Positions 8,445-18,066 of a DNA stretch of 64,000 nucleotides are shown in pieces. The first letter of the stretch is position 1, and every line of letters begins with the position of its first letter. The stretch lies in NCBI GenBank assembly GCA_018402205.1, contig JAGYIX010000006.1, forward strand, positions 242,641 to 306,640, given 5' to 3'. A program made the position numbers and the translations under genes. This DNA comes from Flavobacteriaceae bacterium. Lineage in GTDB: Bacteria > Bacteroidota > Bacteroidia > Flavobacteriales > Flavobacteriaceae. The notes under the pieces were generated by a model that had not been told where the DNA came from, made no database searches, and was given only the letters and a program-made list of their open reading frames with translations.

Positions 8445-8475
8445 TTTGCGAATCTTTTTATATATATTAAGTTTA
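8445..8475 (+). promoter_or_regulatory. Promoter of the PAS gene
   Basis: TTTG (8445-8448) and TAAGTTTA (8468-8475) are separated by 19 bp, near consensus for Bacteroidota. The box ends 15 bp before the ATG at 8491. Confidence 0.45.
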
Positions 8476-8490
8476 CAATAAATAAGTTTT

Positions 8491-8979
8491 ATGAATACGA
8501 CGGTCAACTCTGTTCCTCTTATTGCCGGAGACTTTTACTTAGAGCACTACCATAAGATATGCAGTGAACTTAACGGCACCTACTTAAAAGAGGTTTATCA
8601 GCGCATGGCCCAAAACTTTGAATGGGTTACTCCAATCGACGAACTTGCCCAAGACTACAATACGTATCAAGCGTTTATTATTAGTGATAATAAATATTCT
8701 GTGGTGTGGGTTGATCAGGGATTCTCTAAGATGACAGGGTACGCCAGTCATGAAATCGTAGGCCGCAAACCAAATACGGTGCTTCACGGATCGCAAACTC
8801 AGGCTTCAGAGAGAGAATTCTTTAGATCGCAGCTACAAACGGGTCAACCTTTTACCACTCACATTACTAACCACCGCAAAAATGGTGAAGCTTATGTATG
8901 TGAGGTTAAGATTATTCCTCTGTACAACGCCTCTCAACAATTGACTCATTACATCGCTTTAGAGCGCGAGGTGGCCTAA
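8491..8979 (+). CDS. Single PAS-domain protein
   Basis: The 162-residue soluble protein has one PAS domain from about residue 60 to the end: AFIISDNKYSVVWVDQGFSKMTGYASHEIVGRKP and a PAC-like end with ITNHRKNGEAYVCEVKIIPLY. There is no kinase, cyclase or DNA-binding domain. The GRNCRFLQ cysteine motif of LOV photoreceptors is absent (here GRKPNTVLHG), so flavin photochemistry is unlikely. It probably works as a stand-alone sensor through protein contacts. Its partner is unknown. Confidence 0.8.
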   Translation: MNTTVNSVPLIAGDFYLEHYHKICSELNGTYLKEVYQRMAQNFEWVTPIDELAQDYNTYQAFIISDNKYSVVWVDQGFSKMTGYASHEIVGRKPNTVLHGSQTQASEREFFRSQLQTGQPFTTHITNHRKNGEAYVCEVKIIPLYNASQQLTHYIALEREVA

Positions 8980-9072
8980 ACCAATAATTCTCTTACAGAA
9001 TCTAAGTTATAGCGCTTTTAACGCGTTTTGATCTTTCTAGCTTGTATCTTAGCTTAATCAAAAATATATTCT

Positions 9073-9633
9073 ATGAAATCACTTTTTTTTACATTATTTA
9101 CTGTTGTAGCATTAAACTTCGCTCTTAGTGCTCAAGATGTTAATCTTAACGATAGCGCCCTTAAATGGTACGGTGCTGATATTACCGGTAAAGAGCATTA
9201 CGGTTCTTTAAAATTTAAGTCTGGTGCTCTTAACGTTTCTAATGGAAAACTTCAAGGAGGATCCTTTGAAATCGACATGACCTCTTTGGCAGTAGAAGAT
9301 CTAGAGGGCGAATGGGCTCAAAAACTAGAAGGACACCTTAAGTCTGACGATTTTTTTGCTATAGATAAGTTTAATACTGCCTTTTTGGTGCTTACTTCAG
9401 TAAAAGAAGGATCAGACAATACCTTCGAGGCTGCAGGAGACTTAACCATTAGAGGTAAGACCCATCCGGTTTCGGTGACTTTCGTACCTGCTGGAACTAA
9501 TAAAATGACAGCCGCTTTGGTTTTCGATCGTTCTAAGTACGATGTTAAATTTAGATCAGCTTCGTTTTTCTCTGACCTCGGAGACAAGCTCATTCTTGAC
9601 GACATAAAAGTCGAAGTAAGTTTAGCTTACTAA
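9073..9633 (+). CDS. YceI family periplasmic protein
   Basis: The 186-residue protein has a signal peptide (ending FALSAQ) and canonical YceI features: LKWYGADITGKEHYGSLKFKSGALNV, GGSFEIDMTSL, HLKSDDFFAIDKF and the late AALVFDRSKYDVKFRS. It is an isoprenoid-binding lipocalin-like barrel of the periplasm. It stands alone between the PAS gene and the aldehyde dehydrogenase. It is the second YceI in 1.3 kb but the two are not close paralogues. Confidence 0.9.
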   Translation: MKSLFFTLFTVVALNFALSAQDVNLNDSALKWYGADITGKEHYGSLKFKSGALNVSNGKLQGGSFEIDMTSLAVEDLEGEWAQKLEGHLKSDDFFAIDKFNTAFLVLTSVKEGSDNTFEAAGDLTIRGKTHPVSVTFVPAGTNKMTAALVFDRSKYDVKFRSASFFSDLGDKLILDDIKVEVSLAY

Positions 9634-9671
9634 CGCATCATATTTTTTGTGCTTTCGTATCTTTAAAAGGT

Positions 9672-11060
9672 ATGAAGGCTATTTCAGAAATAATACAGGG
9701 TCAGCGCCGGTTCTTTAGAACCGGCGCTACGCGTTCTATACCGTTCAGAAAACAGGCGTTGAGGCGTCTTTTGACTGAGGTAAATGCGCGCGAAGAAGCT
9801 GTCATTGAGGCGCTGAATAAAGACCTTAAGAAGTCACCCTTTGAGTCTGTGGTCACTGAGATTAGCTACCTGCAGGCTGAGATCAAACACAGCTTAAAGC
9901 ACCTAGATCAATGGTCAAGAACAGAGCGCCGCTCTGCAAGTTTGGCTTCTTTTCCGGCGTACTCGAAGGTGTTTAAAGATCCGTATGGGGTAACGCTGCA
10001 TATCGCTCCCTGGAACTATCCCTTTCAACTGAGCCTAACCCCTCTGGTTTCTGCGGTTGCTGCAGGTAACACCGTGGTACTTAAACCCAGTGAATACAGC
10101 GCTCACACCAGTGCTTTACTCGCCGAAATAGTAAAGGCCGTGTTTGACGAGGATCACGTGACCGTGGTTCAAGGCGACGCTGCAGTGAGTCAAGAACTTT
10201 TGAAGCATCAGTGGGACTATATTTTCTTTACCGGAAGCGTAGCGGTAGGTAAGTTGGTGGCGCAGGCTGCTGCGCAGCATTTAACTCCTACTACCTTAGA
10301 GCTGGGAGGCAAATCTCCCTGTATTGTAGACGCCTCTGCCCCCTTAGAACTTAGCGCTAGACGCATTGTATGGGGTAAATTTTTGAATGCCGGCCAAACT
10401 TGTATTGCGCCGGATTTTGTGCTGGTGCATCATAGCGTTTACGACGACTTTTTAATGGCTCTAAAAATTGCCATTGAGACTGCCTATTCGAAGGCCGCCG
10501 ACCAAAGCGAAGATTACGGACGCTTAATTCATGCCAAGCATATCGATCGCATGAAGGTCTTTATTGCTGAGGCCACCGTTTATTATGGCGGAGAAATAAA
10601 CCCCGAGACGCGCTACGTGCAACCCACTATTCTTACAGGGGTCACAAAAGAACATCAGGTGATGCAAGAGGAGATTTTCGGACCGGTGTTGCCAGTAATT
10701 TCGTACGAACATCACGAAGAGATAGAGGAGTGGTTGGCGCATTTTCCGAATCCATTGGCTTTTTATATTTTCTCTAAGAACAAGCAATGGGCCGAGCAAT
10801 TGCTCACTCACCACCGCTACGGACAGGCGGCTGTGAACGATACTATTATGATGATTGCAGAGCCTAATCTACCTTTCGGTGGGGTTGGAGAGAGTGGTCA
10901 CGGTAGTTACCACGCTAAGTACGGATTTGACACCTTCAGCCGAGAAAAGCCGGTGCTTTACAGGGCTACATGGTTAGATATTCCTTTGCGTTACGCCCCC
11001 TATAAAGGAAAGTTAGGAGCGCTTAAGGGTTTACTTCGACTGAATCGATGGTTTAGTTAA
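9672..11060 (+). CDS. Aldehyde dehydrogenase, class 3-like
   Basis: The 462-residue protein has the ALDH blocks IAPWNYPFQL, GNTVVLKPSE, FTGSVAVGK, LELGGKSPCIVD (general base Glu) and the nucleophile in NAGQTCIAPDF, ending with EEIFGPVLPV and LPFGGVGESGHGSYH. The short N-terminus and hydrophobic C-terminal tail are typical of ALDH3-type enzymes that oxidise medium or long-chain aldehydes with NAD(P). The same window carries two alkB genes, so a role in aldehydes from alkanes is conceivable but not shown. Its end overlaps the convergent TonB receptor gene by 8 bp. Confidence 0.92.
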   Translation: MKAISEIIQGQRRFFRTGATRSIPFRKQALRRLLTEVNAREEAVIEALNKDLKKSPFESVVTEISYLQAEIKHSLKHLDQWSRTERRSASLASFPAYSKVFKDPYGVTLHIAPWNYPFQLSLTPLVSAVAAGNTVVLKPSEYSAHTSALLAEIVKAVFDEDHVTVVQGDAAVSQELLKHQWDYIFFTGSVAVGKLVAQAAAQHLTPTTLELGGKSPCIVDASAPLELSARRIVWGKFLNAGQTCIAPDFVLVHHSVYDDFLMALKIAIETAYSKAADQSEDYGRLIHAKHIDRMKVFIAEATVYYGGEINPETRYVQPTILTGVTKEHQVMQEEIFGPVLPVISYEHHEEIEEWLAHFPNPLAFYIFSKNKQWAEQLLTHHRYGQAAVNDTIMMIAEPNLPFGGVGESGHGSYHAKYGFDTFSREKPVLYRATWLDIPLRYAPYKGKLGALKGLLRLNRWFS

Positions 11061-13278
11061 TCCCAAAAGAAAGACCTACATAAAAATTCCTTCCTTGATT
11101 AGAGGCGTAGACGTACGACGGATCAAAAGTTAGTGCGTATGGATTATTCGCACTTGGCAGTGCCCTTCCTTGAGTGTCAAAACTGACTTCACGATCAAAT
11201 GGATCAAAAGAACGGGCTATACTGTTAGCATCGGGAAGAAAGTTGAGTAGGTTGCGAAGGCCGGCATTTGCACTTAGCTGACTAGTGATTCTCTTCTCCA
11301 CCTTAATATGCATTAAATGTATTACCGGGCTAAAGGGGCTTCTTGGGTCTAAATCAGAAAGAAGCGGAAGCCGCATTGGACCAGTGACCTGTCCGCTTAA
11401 AGTGATTTCGGTAGACGATTTGATAGGAATGCTTAGTTGATAAACCGATGAATAGCGTTCTGCCAAAATCGGTCTAATACGCTCGCCTAGCGCTTCAATG
11501 TAGAGGTCGGTGAAGGTGGCGCCCACGTTTAGCCGAACGCCGTTTGTCCAGGTGGCGTTGAAGTCGATGTATCCGCCCTTTGCGACAGCCCTTTCATCAA
11601 GATTGGCATAAATTATTTGGTTTGGATTGCTGTCGTAATCTGGAATAATTTTATTGTCGAAGAGTGAATAAAATAACGATAAAGAAGTATCTAGAATTAG
11701 ATTTTCAAAAGAGAGAAAACGCTTGTTTAACGTTCCTGACAGATTCCATGAGCGCTCTGGGGCAATTGCCTCTCTAATTATTACTTCTCGAGCTCCAGTT
11801 AAGGCTGCATGGTCTTCAGTAAAAAGATTAACTACCCTGTATCCGCTGCCTAGACTCAGACGTGCGCTAAGATCTTTGACAGGGTCTGCATACTTATAGT
11901 TAAGTCGGGGTGTCAGTATCGACCCGTATAGGCTATTGTAGTCGTATCTCAACCCAACTAAAACTTGATGTTCTGGGGATAATTGCATATCGTTTTGAAT
12001 GAATAGTCCAGGTAAATGCGTGTGATCGGGTTTAGGAGTTGCTACAGAATTATCGTCGTAGTAAGTATACCTGTAGGCCGCCCCAAAGGTTAAATCACTT
12101 TGATTTATAGAGCGATTATCCACGTATTGAATAAATGCGATGCGCTGCCTGCCCAGGTACGGCACGTTTCCGTAGGCGGCATCTTGGTGGTGATCGTTAT
12201 ACGAATACTGCAAGCTGGCAGTTTTAGTGAAGGTGTAATTTCCAAAGAGCTCAGTGCGCTTGGTGGTTATTTGTTCGCCATATACCTCTTCACCTAATCG
12301 ATCTTTTGGCTGCCATTGAAGCTCTCCGCCCCAACGATTTTCATAGATATAGCGCAGAGCGATATTCATATTTTTTACGGCTACCTTATTAAATATAGAC
12401 CATCTGTCTTGCAATACCAGATCTGTAAATCCGTCATTGTTTTTGTCTATCGGATTTGAATAGGTGAATCTGTTAATGCCTAAAATTCCAGCTAGTGGGC
12501 CTAAATTATAATTGAAAGCGGTGTCTAAATTGAGCTCCCCCCAGTCTGTAGTATAGGTGTCTACGAAAATGGCTGTGCTATTGGTTGGTGAAATAGTATT
12601 GATATTGATTACCCCGCCGGTTGCTTCAGATCCAAACAAAAGCGATGCCGGACCCTTGATTACTTCTATACTTTTTACAAGGGCCTGCGGAATACCCATA
12701 AGCCCGTAAACACTTCCAAGACCACTAATTATGGGCATTCCGTCAATCAGAATCATAGTATTTGCTCCTTCTTGTGCATTAATGTGAATATCTCCGGCGT
12801 TGCACACACTGCAGTTGACTTGTGCTCGAACACCATTAATAGTCGAAACTGCATCAAATAGGGAACTCACGGGTTTATTCTTAAAAAAAAGGGGTTGATA
12901 CACCTCAACAGGGGCTGTGGTATGCCTTAACGCTGTAGGTCTGAGATTACCCAATATAACAAACTCATCGAGGGCGTTATCGTATTCAAGCACCACCTCC
13001 ACTAGATCTAGTAGCTTGCGGCGACTAAAATCAAGGGCAATTTGTTGCTCTTTGTAGCCTAGGTAGTTTACGATGAGTGTGTCTATAAGCCGCTGGCTGC
13101 GCAAAGTGAATGATCCATCTTTTGTTGTAGAAGTTCCTTGCTGTTGATTTTTTAGATAAATTGAAGCGCCCTCGATTAGTTCTTTTTGATCTGTAACTTT
13201 ACCCTTAACTTCGAATTGTGCTTGAAGATTCAGACCGGTTAATACAAGTGCCCAATAAATCAATGAGTGGAGTTTCAA
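11053..13278 (-). CDS. TonB-dependent receptor with carboxypeptidase-like N-terminal domain
   Basis: A signal peptide ending LNLQAQ is followed by a CarboxypepD_reg-like domain (about residues 24-100: VKGKVTDQKELIEGASIYLKNQ), the plug (STINGVRAQVNCSVCNAGDIHIN, ILIDGMPIISGLGSVYG, VIKGPASLLFGSEATGGVIN) and a 22-strand-type barrel ending FYVGLSFGIN. The CSVCN in the plug may bind metal. It is divergent from an MntR/DtxR regulator 30-60 bp away, so metal or metal-chelate uptake is the likely job. No ATG is near: TTG 13308 is possible, but a promoter box overlaps it, so I chose TTG 13278, which gives a clean signal peptide starting MKLHSLIYWALVLTG. Confidence 0.88.
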   Translation of the reverse strand: MKLHSLIYWALVLTGLNLQAQFEVKGKVTDQKELIEGASIYLKNQQQGTSTTKDGSFTLRSQRLIDTLIVNYLGYKEQQIALDFSRRKLLDLVEVVLEYDNALDEFVILGNLRPTALRHTTAPVEVYQPLFFKNKPVSSLFDAVSTINGVRAQVNCSVCNAGDIHINAQEGANTMILIDGMPIISGLGSVYGLMGIPQALVKSIEVIKGPASLLFGSEATGGVININTISPTNSTAIFVDTYTTDWGELNLDTAFNYNLGPLAGILGINRFTYSNPIDKNNDGFTDLVLQDRWSIFNKVAVKNMNIALRYIYENRWGGELQWQPKDRLGEEVYGEQITTKRTELFGNYTFTKTASLQYSYNDHHQDAAYGNVPYLGRQRIAFIQYVDNRSINQSDLTFGAAYRYTYYDDNSVATPKPDHTHLPGLFIQNDMQLSPEHQVLVGLRYDYNSLYGSILTPRLNYKYADPVKDLSARLSLGSGYRVVNLFTEDHAALTGAREVIIREAIAPERSWNLSGTLNKRFLSFENLILDTSLSLFYSLFDNKIIPDYDSNPNQIIYANLDERAVAKGGYIDFNATWTNGVRLNVGATFTDLYIEALGERIRPILAERYSSVYQLSIPIKSSTEITLSGQVTGPMRLPLLSDLDPRSPFSPVIHLMHIKVEKRITSQLSANAGLRNLLNFLPDANSIARSFDPFDREVSFDTQGRALPSANNPYALTFDPSYVYASNQGRNFYVGLSFGIN

Positions 13279-13305
13279 GGTAAAGCGATAAATTGTTTTG
13301 TTTGT

Positions 13306-13334
13306 CAAAACTAATTGTTTTACCTATCAAAACA
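13306..13334. promoter_or_regulatory. Divergent control region with palindrome, TonB receptor / mntR
   Basis: AAAACTAATTGTTTT (13307-13321) is an inverted repeat of 5 bp arms around TAATT. On the minus strand TAGTTTTG (13313-13306) fits TAnnTTTG and has TTTG 19 bp upstream (13336-13333), forming a promoter for the receptor. The repeat covers this box, so binding there would block the receptor promoter. The adjacent MntR/DtxR protein is the obvious candidate binder (inference). Confidence 0.5.
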
Positions 13335-13340
13335 AAATAG

Positions 13341-13748
13341 ATGCCTACGATTGAAAAAGAAAACTACCTCAAAGCGCTTTATAAGTTCGACGAAAGAGGT
13401 GAAGGAGTTACGGTAACTGCGTTAAGCAGGCTTTTCGCAGTGAGCAAATCTACTGTCTCTAACATGCTCAAAGAGATGGTTAAGCTCGGCTTGGTCGAAA
13501 CCGAGGCGTATAAACCTATTCATCTCACTGATGAGGGTCGTCAAATTGCCATAGAGATTGTGGCCAAGCACAGGCTAATAGAAACTTTTTTAGTGCAGGT
13601 TATGGGTTTTGAACCTGACCATGTGCATCAAATAGCCGAAGAACTAGAGCATGTGCGACAGCCCGATTTTTTTAAACGAATGAACGAGATGTTGGGCGAT
13701 TTTAGTCACGATCCGCACGGAACACCTATACCGAATCACGATTTTTAG
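13341..13748 (+). CDS. mntR: MntR/DtxR-family metal-dependent transcriptional regulator
   Basis: The 135-residue protein has an N-terminal winged helix (VTALSRLFAVSKSTVSNMLKEMVKLGLVE, about residues 26-54) and the dimerisation/metal domain with AKHRLIETFLVQVMGF and the metal-ligand string EELEHV, followed by the typical HDPHGTPIP end. There is no SH3-like third domain, as in MntR. It represses metal uptake genes when loaded with Mn or Fe. It starts 33-63 bp from the divergent TonB receptor and is followed after 8 bp by glpD. Its likely operator is the repeat at 13307. Confidence 0.9.
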   Translation: MPTIEKENYLKALYKFDERGEGVTVTALSRLFAVSKSTVSNMLKEMVKLGLVETEAYKPIHLTDEGRQIAIEIVAKHRLIETFLVQVMGFEPDHVHQIAEELEHVRQPDFFKRMNEMLGDFSHDPHGTPIPNHDF

Positions 13749-13756
13749 AAGGCCCT

Positions 13757-15310
13757 ATGAATAGAAAACACAATCTTTCAAAGCTTAAAAAGCGCACTAA
13801 ACCATGGGACGTGCTCATTATTGGTGGTGGGGCATCGGGTATAGGAGCTGCAATAGATGCAGCTTCTAGAGGATACCGCACCTTGCTTTTAGAGAAGTAC
13901 GACTTCTCGAAGGGCACCTCATCGCGCAGCACTAAACTCGTTCACGGAGGGGTGCGCTATTTACAAAACGGGGATATTTCACTGGTTATCGAGGCCCTTA
14001 GAGAGCGCGGAATCATGCGAAAGAACGCTCCGCATTTAGTACAAGATTTAAGTTTTGTTATTCCGTCTTACGACTGGTGGAACAGCCCTTTTTATGGACT
14101 TGGCTTAAAAGTCTATGATATGATGGCCGGAAAATTGGGCTTAGGTCCTAGCACGCTTATCGATCGCGAAGAGACCTTAAAGCTTATTCCTAATGTTAAA
14201 AAAGAGGGATTAAGAGGAGGCGTAATCTATCAAGACGGGCAGTTCGATGACGCGCGTATGGCGATTTCGATGGCACAAACGGCTGAAAATCACGGAGCCA
14301 CATTGCTTAATTATATGTCTGTAGATGGCCTACTTAAAGAAGAAGACATGGTTACTGGAGTTGAGGTAAAAGATGTACTTAGCGGAAAATCACATTCGGT
14401 TGAGGCTAAGGTGGTTATTAATGCAACCGGAGTGTTTTCTGATCAGGTGATGCAAATGGATCAGCCTTCTGCCAAGGCACGCATACGCCCAAGCCAGGGC
14501 ATACACTTAGTGTTAGACGTCTCTTTTTTAAAAGGAAAGCATGCCATTATGGTTCCGCATACCACTGACGGAAGGGTATTATTCGCTGTTCCTTGGCATA
14601 ATTATGTAGTGGTCGGAACCACCGATACCGCTGTGAAGACCATCGATTTTGAGCCAAAACCATTAGCGGAAGAAATTGACTTTATTTTAGAAAATGCGAG
14701 TGCCTACATGGCTAAAAAGCCTAAGCGAAAAGATATACTAAGCGTATTTTCTGGTTTGCGTCCGCTTGCAGCTTCAGACGACGACACTGAGTCGACCAAA
14801 GAAGTGTCACGCCACCACAAAGTCATGGTAAGCACCTCGGGCTTAATAAGTATTTTGGGCGGTAAGTGGACGACCTATAGAAAAATCGCTGAAGACACCA
14901 TCAATACCGCCATCGCCGTCGGAGGGCTTCCTGAGCGCAAGTGTAGTACCGAGCTATTGCCTATCCACGGATTTGATTATGCCTCAAACTGGGATGACCC
15001 TATGCATATTTACGGTACTGATGCGGAGAAAATACGCGAGCTCGATAAAAACGGCAATGAGTCGTTAAGCAAGGCTTTTTACATTAGCCCAAACATTATT
15101 CAATGGGCTTGTGAAGAAGAAATGGCTATAACTCTTGAAGATATGCTCGCGCGGCGCAGCCGCGCGCTCTTTTTAAATTCGAAAGAGACGCTGAAAATTG
15201 CCCCAGAGGTGGCTAAGATTATGGCAAAGCATTTAAAAAAGAAGCAAGATTGGATCGACGATCAGCTAGAATCATTTACCGCTGTGGCACAAAATTACCT
15301 CATCGATTAA
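13757..15310 (+). CDS. glpD: Aerobic glycerol-3-phosphate dehydrogenase
   Basis: The 517-residue flavoprotein has the FAD motif VLIIGGGASGIGAAIDAASRG at the N-terminus, the signature GTSSRSTKLVHGGVRYLQ near residue 60, GTTDTAV and LGGKWTTYRKIAEDT in the C-terminal half. It oxidises sn-glycerol-3-phosphate to dihydroxyacetone phosphate and passes electrons to quinone at the membrane. It follows mntR by 8 bp, so it may share that transcript, which is an unusual pairing. No glycerol kinase or facilitator is nearby. Its end overlaps the convergent TolC-like gene by 4 bp. Confidence 0.94.
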   Translation: MNRKHNLSKLKKRTKPWDVLIIGGGASGIGAAIDAASRGYRTLLLEKYDFSKGTSSRSTKLVHGGVRYLQNGDISLVIEALRERGIMRKNAPHLVQDLSFVIPSYDWWNSPFYGLGLKVYDMMAGKLGLGPSTLIDREETLKLIPNVKKEGLRGGVIYQDGQFDDARMAISMAQTAENHGATLLNYMSVDGLLKEEDMVTGVEVKDVLSGKSHSVEAKVVINATGVFSDQVMQMDQPSAKARIRPSQGIHLVLDVSFLKGKHAIMVPHTTDGRVLFAVPWHNYVVVGTTDTAVKTIDFEPKPLAEEIDFILENASAYMAKKPKRKDILSVFSGLRPLAASDDDTESTKEVSRHHKVMVSTSGLISILGGKWTTYRKIAEDTINTAIAVGGLPERKCSTELLPIHGFDYASNWDDPMHIYGTDAEKIRELDKNGNESLSKAFYISPNIIQWACEEEMAITLEDMLARRSRALFLNSKETLKIAPEVAKIMAKHLKKKQDWIDDQLESFTAVAQNYLID

Positions 15311-16701
15311 TTGTTAAAAGTGGTGTTGAAGTAAAGCTCTGAGAGCGCCACTTTTTCAGCTATGTTTAATTCAATGGCCTTTAAAAGCCCCTCTATAAGA
15401 TTAGATTCTCGGGTATTGACAAGAAAAAGTGAACTTTCTCCGGCTGCGAATTTTTGACGTTCTCCTTCGAAAAGTGTAGTGAAGTCTTCTACCATGATTT
15501 CTGCCAAAGCAAGTTGTCTATCAAAAGAGTTTACAGCCGTTTGCAATGCTTCAATTTTGTTACTCAGCTCTATAAAAACGCGTTCTTGTTCTAGACTTAC
15601 CTCTTGTAATTGTAGCGAAGCAATTTCTAGCTCAGCTCTTTCTTTGCGCATAAATAGCGGAACACCTACTTTGAGCTTAGCCGTACTATTTTCAGGATCT
15701 AACCCAAGACGTACATTCTGGGTAACATCTGTCTCAGATAGCCATTGATACCCAAGTGTTACCTCGGGCAATAAGTTGCTGCGCTGCAGTCTTCGCTCTA
15801 AGCGCTGAGAGTCTACCTTGTAACCCAAAGCTTTCAGTTTCGGGTGATTCTCTATACTTAGTTCTTGGGCTGTAAAACGAATGCCATAAGACGATTCATC
15901 TACAAAAGGTCTAACCTCAGCGTTTAACTGAACAGGAACGTCATTGATCCATAAGAAGTTGGCGGCTTTCAGCCCTTTCTCTCTCAGTTTAAGTTGTGCT
16001 TTTTCTAGGCTAAGAACTCTGGTATTATATGCTATTCGCGCCTCGGTTGTGTCGATGGCTGCTAAATCTCCCGTATTATAACGGGCTTTGACCCCGTCGA
16101 ATCTAAAACGCGCATTGTCTACAAACTGGCCAAAAACCTCGTACTCTTGGTACGAACGGTACCAATCTAAGTAAGCCTCTATGGCTTCAAAAAGGATCTC
16201 GTTTACGCGAAGGGTATTCTCTTCTTCGGCCTGCTGGGTAAATAGTTTAGCCTGCTTTAGCACCGTCATGCGCTCGTTAGCCAGTAATCCTTTTGCGAGG
16301 TTGAGTTCTGCCCCAAGACTGTATAGACCTTCTCCGGTTACTTCGTTTTCGGGATTCAAGAAATTACCTTCTGCCTCGCTGTACCCTCCTTTTACAGTGA
16401 CGCCATAATAGGTAGGAACCTCGAAGGTGGCGTTCATACGATCGTAATACGTGGCGTTTTTAAATGTTTTTTCGCTAAGGTCTAGTCCAAATTTTGGATC
16501 AAAAGCCCCTCTTGCCCTCATCAGTAGCGCCTCACTCTCATCGAGTGCGATATTGGCTTGTTTCACAAACGGATGAAAGGCTTTTACGTAGCCTAAATAT
16601 TCCGTAAGCGAAAGCTGTTCAATAGTCTCTTGTGCACTAAGAGTAATAGAGCCTGTAAGAAGGAAAATGCTAAAAAATAGATACGAAAGATTTCTGCGCA
16701 T
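15307..16701 (-). CDS. TolC-family outer membrane efflux protein
   Basis: The 464-residue protein has a signal peptide (ending LSAQ), then long alpha-helical repeats rich in Glu, Arg and Leu with two structural halves, as in TolC-family channels: LTEYLGYVKAFHPFVKQANIALDESEALLMRARGAFDPK, and later YNTGDLAAIDTTEARIAYNTRVLSLEKAQLKLREKG. It forms the outer membrane duct of the exporter encoded by the two preceding genes, with a 4-bp gap to the HlyD gene. It is the last gene of the TetR-headed operon. Confidence 0.88.
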   Translation of the reverse strand: MRRNLSYLFFSIFLLTGSITLSAQETIEQLSLTEYLGYVKAFHPFVKQANIALDESEALLMRARGAFDPKFGLDLSEKTFKNATYYDRMNATFEVPTYYGVTVKGGYSEAEGNFLNPENEVTGEGLYSLGAELNLAKGLLANERMTVLKQAKLFTQQAEEENTLRVNEILFEAIEAYLDWYRSYQEYEVFGQFVDNARFRFDGVKARYNTGDLAAIDTTEARIAYNTRVLSLEKAQLKLREKGLKAANFLWINDVPVQLNAEVRPFVDESSYGIRFTAQELSIENHPKLKALGYKVDSQRLERRLQRSNLLPEVTLGYQWLSETDVTQNVRLGLDPENSTAKLKVGVPLFMRKERAELEIASLQLQEVSLEQERVFIELSNKIEALQTAVNSFDRQLALAEIMVEDFTTLFEGERQKFAAGESSLFLVNTRESNLIEGLLKAIELNIAEKVALSELYFNTTFNN

Positions 16702-16705
16702 TAGC

Positions 16706-18064
16706 CTATTTTATTTTGATCGGAATTTTTGGAATCTCTAGGGTATTGGGTATATAATAGTCTGGAGGGAAGCCGTTTAACTGCCTCCACAGTTCATACC
16801 AAACCGGCACATTGGTGAGTAGCGCAATGGTGCGCGCTCCAGAACCTATGCGCACTTCTTGCGGCCAAGGGTGGTCTTCGGGGTCTGGAGAAAGCAATAT
16901 ACGGTATAGGTTATTGTCGCTAATAAAATTTTCTACCGCTACCACTTTTGCCCCGTAGGTTCCATAAGATACGTTGGGCCATCCACTGAAAATGATTGCC
17001 GGCCATCCGTCGAATTCTACCCTAACCTTTTCTCCTATATGAATAAGCGGCATATCAATTGGGCGCACATAGGTTTCTACCGCCATGGCATAGTTGTCAG
17101 GCATAATAGACACCAGTCGATCTCCTTCTACAAAGGTTTCACCTAGGCCACCTTTGATGGCTTTATTGATAATACCCGATTGTGGAGCAAGTACATACTG
17201 AAGAGCTGCTCTGCTAGTGAAGTTAGCCAGTGTATTGGAAAGCTTGGCTACATCTCCAGTAGCTTCAAATCCGTCGGATTGAGCGGTGGCTATATCGGAT
17301 TGTGCTTTAGAAATTTTATCGGCAAAATTCGCCTGAAGTCGCTCTATTTCTAATCTGGCAATTTGCACTTCATTCTTAGAGTTTTGGTATTTATTCTCAG
17401 CCGAGATATAGTTGGCTTCGGTCTCTCTTAGTTTTAAGCGCTTTTCTTCAACATCACGCATAGCTTTAAGCCCTTGCTCGTATAGTGCCTGGTCACGGTC
17501 TAGTCTAATCTGAGCAATAGAAAGATCGGTTTTAGCAGCCTCAAAATTAATGCTGTCATTTTGCACCAATAAAATGGTTTGACTCAGTTGATTGTCAGAC
17601 TGTTCTAGTTTTAAAACACGCTCTTGCTCTAAAGCAACTAGTTGTGCCCTCAGGGCAGTTACTTTGTCACTGTAGGCAAATACCGCTCCTTGTTTAGCGT
17701 CGACTTGTTCTTGTGTACGCAGTAATAGATCGATATCGAAGAAGTCACTTTTTACCTCTGAGATGCGCATTATGGTATCTCCTTTGTTCACAAAATCTCC
17801 CTCACGGACAAACCACTCCTCGATGCGTCCAGGAATCTGGGACTGCACCGTTTGGGGTCTTTTATCTGGCTCAAGGGTGGTGACATAGCCTTTTCCAGTG
17901 ACGTTCTGCGTCCAGGGTAAAAAGAGCACAATAAACACCACCCCTGAAAACACCATTAGAAATCGATTGAACTGCCTGTAGTAGCTTACCTTGAATATGC
18001 GATCTGCCGATCTGAATCTTTCAAAGTCGAAGTTAGTTACCGGATTATTTGAAATATTCAACAT
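16706..18064 (-). CDS. HlyD-family periplasmic adaptor
   Basis: From ATG 18064 the product begins MLNISNNPVTNFDFERFRSA; a longer upstream ORF would overlap the ABC gene and adds unlikely residues. One N-terminal membrane segment (FLMVFSGVVFIVLFLPW) is followed by a lipoyl-like half (QIPGRIEEWFVREGDFVNKGDTI), a long coiled coil (about residues 110-260) and the second half (VLAPQSGIINKAIKGGLGETFVEGD). This is the fusion protein linking the ABC transporter to TolC. The start is 2 bp after the ABC stop, so expression is coupled. Confidence 0.9.
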   Translation of the reverse strand: MLNISNNPVTNFDFERFRSADRIFKVSYYRQFNRFLMVFSGVVFIVLFLPWTQNVTGKGYVTTLEPDKRPQTVQSQIPGRIEEWFVREGDFVNKGDTIMRISEVKSDFFDIDLLLRTQEQVDAKQGAVFAYSDKVTALRAQLVALEQERVLKLEQSDNQLSQTILLVQNDSINFEAAKTDLSIAQIRLDRDQALYEQGLKAMRDVEEKRLKLRETEANYISAENKYQNSKNEVQIARLEIERLQANFADKISKAQSDIATAQSDGFEATGDVAKLSNTLANFTSRAALQYVLAPQSGIINKAIKGGLGETFVEGDRLVSIMPDNYAMAVETYVRPIDMPLIHIGEKVRVEFDGWPAIIFSGWPNVSYGTYGAKVVAVENFISDNNLYRILLSPDPEDHPWPQEVRIGSGARTIALLTNVPVWYELWRQLNGFPPDYYIPNTLEIPKIPIKIK

Positions 18065-18066
18065 GA

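Noticed and set aside
8491..8979. LOV-type photoreceptor
   Set aside because: The PAS domain lacks the NCRFLQ cysteine block, so flavin adduct formation is not supported.
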